This document shows positions 22,079 to 35,200 of a stretch of 60,081 nucleotides of DNA, in pieces (position 1 is the stretch's first letter; each line of letters starts with the position of its first letter). The notes under the pieces are model-generated. The model ran no database searches. It had not been told where the DNA came from and was given only the letters and a program-made list of their open reading frames with translations. A program made the translations under genes and the position numbers. Source of the DNA: Nephromyces sp. MM_2019 (lineage: Eukaryota > Apicomplexa > Aconoidasida > Nephromycida); the NCBI GenBank assembly GCA_015657535.1, contig JADHZB010001113.1:1-60081 (forward strand), read 5' to 3'.

Positions 22079-25000
22079 CTACCCTTTAACGCACCAGCAA
22101 GGTGCTCCTAACACATCAAAACTCGCCAAGCTACGGCTCCCAGTGGTAACTAGCAGCTCACCTTTCTTTTGCTGAAGATGATGCCAATACTCGCTGAGAT
22201 CTTCCTGGTCTACCACACACGTCCAACCGTTCTTGTGCACATGGTAAACTAATCCACACACACACACATATTCAGTAAGATTAGCAGGAGGTATGAAATG
22301 AAGGGTAAAAACGAGCAGTGTAGACAAGGAACTGGGAGGTTTACACATAGACCTAGCAGGTACAGGAAGCACTATAGTGTTGACTTCAACACGCACAACG
22401 ATACGCGAAGAAAGGAAGCCATCACACGGAGTAGCTGGTCAGGAAAAGAAGCCAACACACACCAGCAAGTAATGACGCAGAGGCTCACTATGCCATAACA
22501 CACATATTCACGTTTGAGGCTTACCATTCCTCAAAAACAGGGGGAAAAGTTGGGTATCGAGAGAAACACTAGACACCCGAATACAGATAGTTAGTTGATA
22601 TAGAAAGCAAAAAAAAATACAAACACAAAAGCAACACATAAAACATATATACACATGGCTACATATGCTCACAAGCATCTACACATACTAACAAGCAGCT
22701 GCACACACGAAAGCCATTCCACACAAAAGCCAATACACACACATGCGTACGTACACGAACAAGCAGCTACACACACGAATAAGTAGCTACACACACACAC
22801 TAACCCGTAATGGTATTTCCAGATCCTCCATCATTGTGTCCTGCAATGCAAATTGCCTTCTTCCCAAGTTCTACTGCCTCATCCAACGTCATGTCGCTAC
22901 AGAGAAAACGCACACAACATAAGATGAAACAGGCGAAATAGATAATGATGATGAAGCAAAGAAGCAGCAGATACTGTAAAAGCATACAAACCAGAAGACA
23001 CACAACACCGATAGCAGCAGATGAAGAAGGAATTGACGATCTGATGAAAAGCTCTTCATATTAAAGCTTGAAGCAGTGAATTCAGGCTTCAAGCTATAAA
23101 TGAAGGAAAAGATTTTTACATTGCCGCACATACACACACAATAATTTCATAAAAGCAACATCAATTATCGCTCGAAGCTATCCCAGCAGCCTGAAAAAGC
23201 AGCAGTGTCGTTTGTGTGCGAGCTTAAAGCCTCAAAACCAGGTTAAAGGCTGTGTGTGTGGCACCCTGAAAAAGCCCATAAGTCAGCAACACTAGCCAAG
23301 AAGGGATAAGACGAGAAGGGAATATCCACAGAATTTTCTCGCAATCATTATGAACAAAATGCCGTATATTCTCTCAAAAGGAGATTTTCTCGCCACTTTG
23401 CTTAGAGAAGAATGCTTAAAATCGCAGGCTTGATGCACAGTAGTTTCCAGATAAAACACGCAGCACACACAATGCACGTGAAGAGAGAAGCAGGAAGCCG
23501 TAGAGGAGAGAAGGAGGGGAATACGTAGCAATAGAGGAGACATTGTGAGGAAAATAAGGTAACAATCGGTTTTAATTGAATCAAATTGAGGTAACACACA
23601 GCCTAATGGGGTGAATGCAACCCAATACATTATATACACTACAGCAAACATTACTCGCACACACAAATTCCTCTTCCCCTTGCAAAGCTCACATCTTTAT
23701 CTACAAATCTTCTCTATTTTCAAAGCATTTACACACTTTTATCACACAATAGACTATTCTCCCATACCCAAGACGTCACTACATCCACACACTACAAATA
23801 TCAAGACACTCGCACATCCACACACACAACAGCATCGACACAGACACACACACAACAGCACCCACTGACACACACACACAACAGCACCAACCCACACACA
23901 CACACACTTTGATATAAGACATTCATTCCCTACACACACTTCTTCCATCATCAAACTTACTCTCTAACGTATTTGTCGATAATGCCGTAAGCGTAAACCG
24001 AACCAGAACCGTAACTGAAGATTCTACCCTTCGCACGCAGTGCATTGTCATCCACACAGTAAAGACAGGGTCCCTACAAACACACACATAAATGGTAGGG
24101 CATGGGTGTGCAGATACGCGTACGTGTGCGTTTTTCCGCTTCAGGGAAGGTGTGGGAGTGTGTGGGGGTGTGTGTGAATATGAGTGTTTGAATATGTGAG
24201 TGCTTTCATATGTGTACGTGGATATGTGCGTGTAGTTATGCGTGTGTGCGAATGCGTAACAGTGCGTGAGTGTGTGTGCACCTGCACTTGTGTCTGCATT
24301 CGCGAGTGTCTCTGTGCATGTGGTACACACACACCAGGTGGGATACTATAAACTCCGACAAATACAAAAGTGCAGTGGCAAGTAAGAATACTAAAAAGCA
24401 CGCATTATACAACACACACACAGAAATCAAAGGCATCAAACCTGATGAATCAAACACATCCAAACTACACACAGCAGCACACTATATAATAAGGAACACA
24501 CCCACTCTGCGAAATACCGTGTGATCGATTCCAGCAATCATTGTTCCACATGAGAGCCCATAGCCTCGATAATTGAAGAAGATATTCGCTAAAAGACTTG
24601 AAGCACCAGCAACGGATATTCGCTTCTGCAAACACACCAAAAACGAGATTTATAGGTAATCTGCTACGCAAATACACACACACACACACAACCACATCCA
24701 CGAATACACACCCACACAAACACACACACACACACTTTCAGTCCCCCTTTTCTTACCCCATTTCTCAGCTCATACAATCTACAAATCCTAGCTAAGTGAT
24801 TTTCCCAGTACACACAATCAGCTGCACCTCCAGCCATCGTTCCAAGAAGATAATCGTTAATCTCCAACACCTTCCTGACCTTCCCAGATCCAATAAATGA
24901 GCCCATAGAAGCCCTACTATCAACTGCTATGATGATGTCTTCATTGAATACAAACCCCAAGGTGGTAGTCCCCTTATAGAAGTCCATCACTTTGCTACCA

Positions 25001-25892
25001 GATTCTGGCGTTGCATTCATCTTGATATCCATGCAAAATCTCCCAGGCTGAAGAGATATCAAGAGGAAGAGAGGGTCTAGCCTTTGATGAAATCACACAC
25101 ACAAAGACGAAAAAACGGTGCCACACACGTAAGTTTGTGATGAGTGTGTCTGCATTCCAGCGGAGAAGAAAAGAGGAAGATGATGCTGGTAAAAAGGTTG
25201 AAACCTCCAAATGAAAGAGAAGCTTAGAGAAAGTCTGAAAGAATATACAAAGTTTCAAACTAACGAAAAGTATACAAATTCCAGCAAAAAACATGTTTCT
25301 AAGGGGGAAGAGGTTTTGATTAGAGTTCGATAGCTAGAGTATCGGTGGTGTTCATATGAGTGTGCGTGACGCTTCAGAAATCTTCAATGGAGGCGAGAAC
25401 CTTAAGAACCCAATCAGAGGACTCATTGAAGCTTCGAGAAAATTGCAGTTTTCTGAGGAGTCATCTTATCTCATCAACAATGCAGATATTATGCGAAACA
25501 ACACACACACACACTCTGCAAAGCAAAGAAATCGCCGTTTTCTCAGGGGCTTTCTTATTTCATCACCAACTAATAGACGATACGAAACAACACACACAAA
25601 CTTCACCCAACACACAAATGACGACACACAACCAGAAAACACCAACAAAAGGGCACTTTGCGTATGAATACACACACCTACAAGGCAAAATTTGTTCACA
25701 CACTTGACAAAGATGCTTAGCTAGAGAAATTCTCACATTTTTTATAGGAGCGAGTGCAAAGTCTGGATACTTAATGTTCAGCAGATCATCGGCTCTATCA
25801 GATATGGCTTGGTTGGTGTAATCCTCTTCATCTCCCCCGAGAAGTCCAAAACGTGCAGCCCTAAGGCTAAAGGTAGTCGTAGGACCCAACAT
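22079..25892 (-). CDS. PSMB5: 20S proteasome subunit beta-5 (complete, 6 exons, 309 aa)
   Basis: Exons (minus order): 25892-25737, 25047-24757, 24625-24518, 24073-23961, 22896-22805 and 22248-22079; all phases agree. A 78-residue propeptide precedes the autocleavage site G78/T79 (KGTTTLGF). In mature numbering Thr1, Asp17, Arg19 and Lys33 are all in place (DSRAS, GKVRKV), so it should be the chymotrypsin-like active subunit. [14 protein letters not shown] (from about residue 120) and [12 protein letters not shown] are beta-5 hallmarks. Mature position 21 is Ser where Thr is usual. The C-terminal tail after YHVHKNGWT is longer than in yeast or human (about 40 extra residues, ending CWCVKG). 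The 1064-nt intron 23960-22897 and the others are TG-rich on the sense strand. Confidence 0.95.
23790..23910. repeat. CA-rich repeat in PSMB5 intron 4
   Basis: Units of CACACACACAACAGCA(CC) are tandemly repeated. On the sense strand of the proteasome gene this reads TGTGTGTGTTGCTG. A further (CA) run at 24671-24735 lies in intron 2. Confidence 0.85.
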
Positions 25893-27467
25893 CTTCAAAA
25901 GAAAAATGCAGGGCAAAACCGGATTTTTTGTGGGTGAAAACCTAAACGTGCATTAAAGCATGTGTGTGCAGAAATTTTGCAGCAAACAAAGAAGAAAATC
26001 CACATCTTCAAAGGAAGTAAAGATCTAAATATTGATAATGATGAATATTGTTTAAAAGCTATCAATATACACTGAAACTGCTCCTGATAATGCATCGAAT
26101 ATTAACACTAATGGATATAAGAAAGCTCATATTATAATGGAGACATCACCTTATTGCATATAAAAAGAAATCCTCTTCAGAAAAGAACAAGAAGAAAACC
26201 ACACAAACTCACTAGAATTGAGTTAAGCGGTAATCGAGCTGGTTTGTAGCGATAAGTAGCAGAGTACACAAAATCATCACTCACTAGACTTCGATGAAGA
26301 GATCATGAAGTCAACTGGAAAACATAGAGTTGGATGAAACAGGAAGAAGAAGAAGAAGACCGATTAGAGCTTTTGAAGATGTCTTATGGATCAAAAAGTA
26401 AAAGAAACAGGAAGAAGATGATCTTACTATCAAAAGACATTCTATACATCAAACCTCATAGATATTCCCTCCTTTAAACACATAAACAGATGATTTTGGA
26501 CTATTCTAAAAGGAGAATAAGAACGTTTTGAAAGAAATACTGACAGCTATCATAGCAAAAAAGACGTGGGAAATTCAGCAGAGATGAAGAAGATGGGTAA
26601 ATCGCGGAAAAGGATGGCAAAGCATCTAGAAAAAAAAAAAACTTAGGGGACAGAAAACCACAAACATACGATAATGACTCGTAATACACATATAAATTTC
26701 AAAAAAAAATATATGTATGTATAGCGACTAAGGATTGGTTCAAGATTGGTATAGCACATTCAAATTTTCTATTAAGCAATTGTATATAAGGGAACTTTTT
26801 TGGTGAGTTGATATTCACGAGGTAAATCAAGGAAAATACAAGAAAAGCGCAAATTGAGAATCTCCTATGAAATTTATACTTTTTAAATCGAAGAATGAAA
26901 AGGGGTTGCGGAGGAAACTCTCAGATCATGCGCAAAAAACAGTAAACACTACAAAAAAAACAACAAAATAATACACAATTGAATGGAGATAAGCAGGAAA
27001 CTCTCAGCTTGAGTGGTAAGTCATCTAATAACACCGAAACGATACACATTTGAACGGGGATAAGGAGGAAACTCTCAGCTTCTGTGCCAATAACAGCCAA
27101 AAACACCGAAAAAACCCACAATTGAAAGGGGATGAGGAGACTCACAGGAGTTGCGAAAAAGATAGCCAACAACACCGCAATTGATGCAGAAATACAAATT
27201 TGTGAGAAAGAACTGAAATTTGCTCCTCCTTATAATATTTGAGTGTACGTGCAAGTGTGGGTGGTAAAGAAGCAGATTTCCTCTCGCCTACAATTTATTC
27301 ATACCAATCCTCACCATCCCCTCGAACATATATTGAAAACAAAAGTATCTCACAGAGAAACAAACAGTTTGAGTTCTTGCGATTAAAGCAAATTCATCCG
27401 CATTACCTTTGATTTCTTTCGGGATTATTTTTTTCGAGGAAAAGTGGGTGTACATATACTGCTTTCT
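25893..27467. other. No gene seen; AT-rich DNA and a tandem repeat
   Basis: Upstream of the proteasome beta-5 start the sequence is AT-rich with homopurine stretches and a poly-A run at 26630-26640. Open frames here are short and of repeat or low-complexity composition. The 81-bp tandem repeat at 26905-27185 is listed separately. A GTGTACATATAC word at 27449-27460 precedes the next candidate start codon by 7 bases. Confidence 0.5.
26905..27185. repeat. About 80-bp imperfect tandem repeat, 3-4 copies
   Basis: Units beginning GGAAACTCTCAG and containing AACACCGAAA..ACACAATTGAA.GGGGAT recur with a period of about 80 bases (starts near 26913, 26997, 27069 and a decayed copy near 27140). On the minus strand the repeat keeps a frame open for 84 codons with recurring SLLIPFQL/SFLLIPVQM/SCLSPFNC blocks. 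Coding is possible but not supported by other signals. Confidence 0.7.
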
Positions 27468-27957
27468 ATGCTGAAAAAAAGATTCGACGGTTTCTTAATA
27501 TTTCCTCTTCTTTTTTAGATAAATTCATCGAATTTTATGCGCAAGCAGTGAGTTTTTAGATGATATGGAGAGCGTAGGTTTTTAAGCATATCTCTGCACT
27601 CTATCATAGTCGATCGAGGGGAAGTAGGGGAAACTTGTAGAGGAAATGCGGATGCTGAGGGCTACCGATAGGAAACTACGGGGTGTGTGCGCGTTGTGTG
27701 TGTTGTGTGCGCGTTGTGTGTGTTGGCGTGTGCTGTGTGTGTGTGCACGTTTATATCTGTATATGCATGTTACATGTTTTCCTAGTGTGTGTTCCGGTGT
27801 GTTGGTGTGTGGCTGTGTGCGTATATATGTTGAGGTTGTGTTGCGTGGCTATAGCTGTGTGTATCGATGTTGGGTTTGTGCGCATTTGTGTTGTGTAGAT
27901 TTAATGATTAGCTCATCGCCTAAGCATGTTTGTGACTTATGCAAAATAACCAACTAG
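27468..27957 (+). CDS. Possible small gene, about 50 aa, with a 29-nt intron
   Basis: Exons 27468-27489, 27519-27547, about 27636-27682 and 27898-27957 (TAG) join with agreeing phases, starting MLKKRFDDKFIEFYAQA and ending SPKHVCDLCKITN. The first intron is only 29 nt (GTTTCT to CTTTTTTAG). The last intron is strongly TG-rich (27690-27890), as expected for a plus-strand gene. A single CxxC pair is present, but there is no recognisable zinc-binding domain. The third exon boundary is the weakest point. A GTGTACATATAC word lies just upstream of the ATG. Confidence 0.35.
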
Positions 27958-29290
27958 CTTCTAACAAGTCTGTGCGTGTGCGCACCTTGTGTCTTATTTT
28001 TTTCTAGATTAAGAAGCAAATGAAGCTCACTCGGTAAGTTTTTCAAAAAACTCTTGTAGCTTCTACCGCACTTCTTTGAAGAGGGAATTTCCCCAATTTT
28101 CGACAATTTTCGGAGTGAATTCCACAAAAAATGCTTAAAATGACGTTTTTTGATTTGGAATTTGAGATGAAGCAGGAACCACATCAAACCGCTTTATATG
28201 AGTTTACTTTTTTTGCTTTAAAATGCTGTAAAATGGCAGCTTTTCGCCGAAATTCGTGAAACTAGCAACTTTCATCTAGAAGATGAGAGAGAAATTGTTC
28301 ATCTAGCAAACCCTAGGAGAAGAAATTAGCATAGTTTTACCACCTAGTTTCGTGAAGATCTAAAGCTAATATCGCATTGCAGGTTATAAATTTAGAGATT
28401 TTTCACCCTTTGTGTGCTATAAATATATTCTAGGGTTATCTTCATTATTAGCATTTTTTGATAAATTAGGAAAAGATCTTGTTAAAGACCCCAAACACTG
28501 TGCGTGTTTTTTTTCTTAAAAACTTCTTTTACCGATTGTAGACTTTAATTTTCTTGATCTTCACCGCGGTTGTTTTTAATTTTCTGTTTTTTGATTTATA
28601 AAATGCTTTTTCAGAAGAAAAAAGTGCCTCACAAACACAAATGAACATACCCACGGGAGACACACAAACACATACACCCTTTAAATCGCAAAACACGATT
28701 TTATTTGCACACAAGACATAGATTTCTAGTTTTTAAATACTATTCTTTTTGATCTAAACTCCCACCTTTTGTCTAGACCTCTGTTTCAGCCAAGTGATGG
28801 TGTACGTACACTCATGTAGTAATCGAAAAAATATGGTGATATTAACGCGCTTTTTGCAAAAAAGCAAGAATATTTAATTTTTTCGCTGTATATACACTCG
28901 CAGCATCCTTGCTACATTATCTTCAAAAGAAACAAAATTCTCCAGAGTCAATTCCCCAAGGCAAAAATGCCGTAATATTAACGCATTTTCAGGGGTTTTT
29001 CTCATCTTATGAAAGGATGAAGACCCACACCTTCAATAGCGGTGCTCTAAAAACATTCTGACCAAAGTATATAGGCAAAAAGCTGGGCTTCCACTGTACT
29101 CAGATTCTGCTAAATACAGCAAAAAGAAGAAAAACCGAAAAAGTTGCGGAATTCTGCGATTAAAGCAATTTGTGCGCATTATAACTGCTTTTTTCTCCTT
29201 GTTTTAGTTATAAGAGTTTGGTTTTCTTCGTCTTCAACAAAAATCAGACTTTCCATCTACTGAGCTAATAGAGTTTTAGCTTCTTCATCT
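27958..29290. other. No resolved gene
   Basis: AT-rich intergenic-looking DNA. An exon-like stretch after TTTTTTCTAG at 28009 (IKKQMKLTR, GTAAGT donor at 28034) may belong to a plus-strand gene. On the minus strand an ATG near 28717 is followed at once by TG-rich sequence (28600-28690 CA on plus), about 80 bases downstream in minus sense of the palindrome GTGTACGTACAC at 28800-28811. A GCTGTATATACACTCGC word is at about 28886. Nothing is assembled. Confidence 0.3.
28800..28811. promoter_or_regulatory. GTGTACGTACAC palindrome
   Basis: Exact copy of the dispersed motif in DNA between the 3' end of CLP1 and a candidate minus-strand start near 28717. Confidence 0.35.
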
Positions 29291-32200
29291 TCAGGACAGC
29301 TCAGGCAACCACTTAAGCTGCCGAAGATCAGTTGGAACAATCACGTATTTCGAGGGAAGTTTACCGTCAACCAATCGAGGACACCAAAACTCCACTACGT
29401 AGTTTGTAGGATCAGAAGAAGATTCAGATTTGTTGGAAATTACCTACAAAAAAAGGTAGAAATTCCATCTTTTTTGCAGAATTTCAAAGAGGAGCGAATA
29501 ACTAGCATTCGCTGATAAAAAGGTATAGAAAATTCGTAATGTGTCCAATTTTAAGGCGAAAATATGAATAGGCTTAAAGAGGGGTGATTTTAGTGATTGA
29601 AGAAGAAGAGAGTGGGGTTTCATTAGCATCATCCTATGCTGTTAACTTTATAGTAAAAAAAGAATAGGAGGAAGCTCTGAAAAAAACGGGGCTGAGGCGA
29701 GATAATAGCATGCAGAAAGATGAAGGCAAAAAGAGCTTTGAAGACATCAAAGGAAAAGGAAAGGCAGCAAAGATAAGATTTTATCACTGAGTGATGCCAT
29801 GTTCTTATTAAACAGAGAGAGGAGAGCTTATGGGGAGGTGCACACACACACACACACATGTTTAACTGATGTAGAGTAGATTACTTCACAGGAGGTGCAA
29901 ACACCCACATTTTTAGATGATATCAAGCATTTAGCTCCGTATGAAATGCACACACACAAATCTCAAGCATCAGATTCTACACATACTTCCACGCTGTGTA
30001 CGTGTAACATTCCAGCTATGCTACACCGGGAGATGAAGGAGAAATCATCAGTTCCAGCGATTGCCACCACACAATTCACTAGATTCCGTGGGGGGCCAGT
30101 CCAACGTTCAACATACACATCCTCTTTCGTTTCATAGACTCCCTCATAATCTGCAAAAATGCACACACAGAAAAATTACTGAAAGAAAGTGAAGAAAATG
30201 GCATTTTCAATGGAGAAAATTATATACTTACTAGTGTCTCTATGTGTGTTATAGAAGAGAGGAGCTGAGTGCAAAGAAGTCATCAAAAGCGGCAGATTTG
30301 AAGAAAAAGAGCGAAAAATATAAACAATCATCCATCCTTACCAGAAGGTATAGGAGTTTGAGAAATAAAAGGCCAGAAATATACGGAAAAACTCAAAAAG
30401 ACACTCAAACACACACACGTGTTGAACAAAGCACTCAAACATACAAGCCGCGACGAAAACACTCACACACACAAGTCACGAAAAAATCACTTATATACAC
30501 ACAAGTCACGAAAAAATCACTTATATACACACAAGTCACGAAAAAATCACTTATATACACACACATATAAGCACATCTCGAAGAAAGAATCAGCAAACCC
30601 CAAACCCAATACATTCCGGGATAAAAACTTCCTTAAGCAATAATGAAACATCATGCACACACACACACACAAACACCAGCAGCAAGTATAAACAGCAAAT
30701 TCTATCCACCCAGTAATAATCTCAGCTTCAAAAGAAACAGCAAGACATCCACACACACAACGATATCACCGTTCAATTTTCCACCCACTAAGCAGCGAAA
30801 AACGCACAAAACTGCTCTCAGCTTAGAAATTGGCAAATGAAGGAAACCACACACACGAAACCAGCTGCCTAGCGTGTGGGTGTGTATGTGACATAAACGC
30901 CAAAAGAAGGGAGATTCACGGAAAAGCCCCACCAAACACATCATCAGCTTCTTCAAGCATCTAATACGTATATGCCTCTTCATGCACACACATTCCAGGC
31001 GAATTAAATGCAACTGACCTGCTGGCAGGGCAGACAGAGGAATTGCCGGGGAGGTAGAGAATTGAACAAAGAAAACATCAGAAAACCTCATTCTCAGTGT
31101 ATTGAACTTCAATGGAGCAGAAGGATCTCCTTGAAAGTATGATCTCCACCGAAACCTCCTCAAGTATCGAAGGCGGTGCTCATCTACCTTGAAGATCAAA
31201 GAGGTGTGTGTGTGTATATATCTACATGTGTGTGCGTATATATGTGTGTGTTTGGTGGAAAAAGAGCATTTCCAAGAGTTGTCGATTACACCTTAAGCTC
31301 AAGAAGAGTGTAAACCCTGCTAAAATGTGTGCAGAGTTTTGTGCTGTATGTTCATTTGATGCACCTTCCTAGAAGGTTGAGAATAGTTGAAAATATGATA
31401 CATACAAGCCACACACATGCACAAGAAGACACACGCACACACACACACACACTCCCATACAGAGTACCTCCATTTAATTCCCCCAGATACCACCTACCAA
31501 GCAACCAGATATTTAGCCAAGTTTATCCTAAAAACATCAAATAAACCACCATAAAACCTCCTTCACCACACATACCTCCACCACTCCTTCCATCTTCGAG
31601 AAAGCTAGTGTAGATACACTCGATCGCTGCTGCACACTCGAATTTAGATCCAAGTTCGCCCATTCATTTCCTTCATATGAAGCAGGAAGAGACTGCGGAT
31701 TTTGATCATATGAAGAGGGTTGAAGGGGTTTTCCACTCGCGTCCTTCATGCTGAACCTCTCAGCCAGGTTAAACTTCAATGAAGGATTGTCAATCACCAT
31801 GATTACATCCACCTTAAATATCTCAACGAGCTCATACAAAAGCTCTTTACTAGCTTGCCAAGGGGCATTGATAACAAAGCCTAAGTGAATAGCAGGAAGA
31901 GGAGGTTGAAGAGTTGAAAAAAAAGAAAAAAAGGTGAGTTTCCGACAATTTGCAGTGAAGAAGAGGGAGAGTAAGAGGGAGAAAAAGACGAAGACGAGGA
32001 GGTAGAAGACAAAGACGAAGAAGAGAGAGAACATGGTGAGAAAGTTGCTGGAAGACTCAAATGCGAGAGGCTGTTAAAAGAGATCCAGAGAAAGCCACTT
32101 TTAAAGGTGTTTTTCCATGAAACCCCCCCTAATCAATAAACTCAGAAACAGGGAGTAGAGCCTCTTAAATGAAGAGAAAGAGGAGCAACACACAACTCAC

Positions 32201-35200
32201 ACATACACACACACGTAGACACACCCATACCCACCACACACATGCATATTCACATCCACACACACCTACTAACACACTCATAGAGCAATAAAATCCAAGA
32301 TATAACCAAACCAGATGAACTATGCTCCACTCTAAAGAATATTATACACACACATAGAATCACGGAAGCTATCTTCCTTAAACGAATAGCACACACTACC
32401 TGACGCTGCAATCAAAGGGCTGGAGCTCTCTCCCATCCAGTTGCTTTCATCCTTTCGCTGCTGCCCCTTAGTCTTCAACAGATTATGCCCCATTCTTAGA
32501 TGTACTGCTGAGCTCAGTGCAGTGCAAAACTACACACACAACAATCGAAAAAACACACAAAAAATATACAGCATTGAAATGAAACACACACACTAATCTC
32601 AGGAACCTCTGCAAATGTTAAATCTCCATTTCACGAAGATGAAGATGATGAAATTTGCTAGTAAAAGCTTATCTTTTGCACACCCAGAGAGGATAGATAG
32701 TGCGATGCTCAGAGGTGCAGATTAAAATGGGAGATATAGATATGTGTGTCATTCGCAGCAGATATGGGGATACACCACACACATAGCATCACAGTTATGA
32801 CATTCATGGAAATACTCAATATATAGAAGTAACACAGACACGCCAAGCAACATATCATTCATAAGAGCATAAAATGCGTAGAAACCCGCTCCCAAGCACA
32901 CAAGCAATACCAGGAACTAAATACCATACATCACACACCACACATTATCACACACATTATCACACACATTATCACACACATTATCACACAAAAACAAGCC
33001 ATGCATCAACACATGCACATCACACCACACACACAACACATGCACCAAACACACAAAACACACTACACACACACACCAAATACAAACAACATACCACATA
33101 CACACACGCAACACACAAGCACTCCCTCATTTCAAGAAAGAACTCCCTACTCCGGCCCCACACATAAACGCACCTCACAAAATCCCACAAAATCATCTTC
33201 AGAGCACCCATCCTCCTCTTCTACAACCTTTTCATCCAAAAATATCCAATTTCCCCTCTAAAAACCCTCCCGAGATACCTACATGCGTAAAAAATCTCGT
33301 ATCATCAACCTCCAGCGAACCTAGGTAGAAAGTGACTGGATCGCTAGGCTCTTCATCGCTCATGTTCTCCAGCACACACCCTCCGATAGTACCTGGTAGG
33401 AACTTCAGTGCATCCTTGTCTGTGCTGCATCTGAAGCGATTAGATGAAGAGCAATTGAAGGTCTCAGCGGCTTTTTGATGAAGACTCGCTTAAACAGTGG
33501 AAGAGCAGCAAGCACACACTGTTTGTAGGCTTCTTCATCATGTCGAAGGAGAGGATGAATGAAAGCTATATCTGTCGGGCTGAAGCTGCTATATAACAGG
33601 CACACACACACACACACACATGCACATATAGTGGGGTTTTATACAGAAAGAGAGAGAGGTGGAAGGAAATGCCAAGAAAGCGTGTGTGTGTGTGTGTGTG
33701 TGTAGAAGTAGATACAACAGGGAAGCAAAAATACGGGAGGCGTTGGCTTGAGAATAAAATGATTTCTTGTTTTGTGTCTGGGATGAGTGTTTTGGCGATG
33801 TTTAGCGTGTGTGTATGTTTGTGTGTGCCTTTCATGTCTGTATGCATGTCACTACGTGCGTTTGTGTGATTCAGTATATGTGCGTGTGCTATTGCGTGTA
33901 TGCTTCACTATGTTATCGTGGGTGCATCACCCTGTATGTCTAAAACCACGATTCAGGTGGCTAACAACATCGAAGTGTTAATCCCAGCAATAGCGTGAAC
34001 AACTACATACTCTTCCCAGCTCTAACATACAGTACCTAGATGATGCTAGCAAGACGCAGAAAGCAGCCATAAACTGCAGCATCCAACTTTATCTAAAAAA
34101 GCTCAGAACTGGGGTTAATCCTCAAGGAGTTTGAAGAAAATTAACAGGCACACAAGACGCATCTACAGTAGCTGTTCACAGACACAGAAAAACCCTTATC
34201 CCTAGCATTATAAGACCTTGGATCAAGCTCTATGAAGATGGGATTCCATCCTGTCTTCAAGGCATAGTTGCATAGCAGTTGACACACAGACGACTTCCCA
34301 CTTGAGACAGAGCCAGTAACCAGAACCTGCCAAACAGACGAAGGCATTTTCTGCGCCACTTGCTAAGCAGGAAAGCAAAAAAATACACACAAAAAAGCAC
34401 GCAAGCACACACACAAGATAACATACACACACATAAGAGAACACATGCACACACAAGATGATACACACACACATAAGATAACACGCACACACACAAGATA
34501 AAACAAGCATACACGCAAGATAATACACACACAAGATAACACACATTCACACACAAGATAACACACATGCACACACAAGATAACATACATGCACACACAA
34601 GATAACACATGCACACACGAGATAACACACATGCACACACAAGATAATACACACACACATAAGATAACACACACACACAAGATAACACACAAGATAATAC
34701 ACATGCACACACAAGATAACACATGCATACACGCAAGATAACACAAGCATACACGCAAGATAACACAAGCATACACGCAAGCTAACACACACACANNNNN
34801 NNNNNNNNNNNNNNNNNNNNNNNNNNNNNNNNNNNNNNNNNNNNNNNNNNNNNNNNNNNNNNNNNNNNNNNNNNNNNNNNNNNNNNNNNCACACACAAGA
34901 TAACACAAGCTTACACGCAAGATAACACACACAAACATAAGATAACACATGCACACACAAGAAAATACACACACACAAGATAACACAAGCTTACACGCAA
35001 GACAACACACACACACATAAGATAACACACACACACACATAAGATAACACACACACACATAAGATAACACATGCACACACATAAGATAACACATGCACAC
35101 ACATAAGATAACACATGCACACACATAAGATAACACACACACACATAAGATAACACACACACACATAAGATAACACAAGCATGCACGCAAGATAACACAC

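Noticed and set aside
27646..27957. 103-codon continuous plus-strand frame
   Set aside because: Its middle is TG-repeat Cys/Val sequence. The spliced interpretation (exons to 27682 and from 27898) is more reasonable.
27898..27957. CxxC pair (KHVCDLCK) as a possible ribosomal protein L36
   Set aside because: The rest of the L36 pattern (second Cys/His pair, basic C-terminus) is missing and a stop follows directly.
30244..30643. Lys/Ser/Thr/His plus-strand frames
   Set aside because: They fall in a CLP1 intron and depend on the 30-bp tandem repeat.
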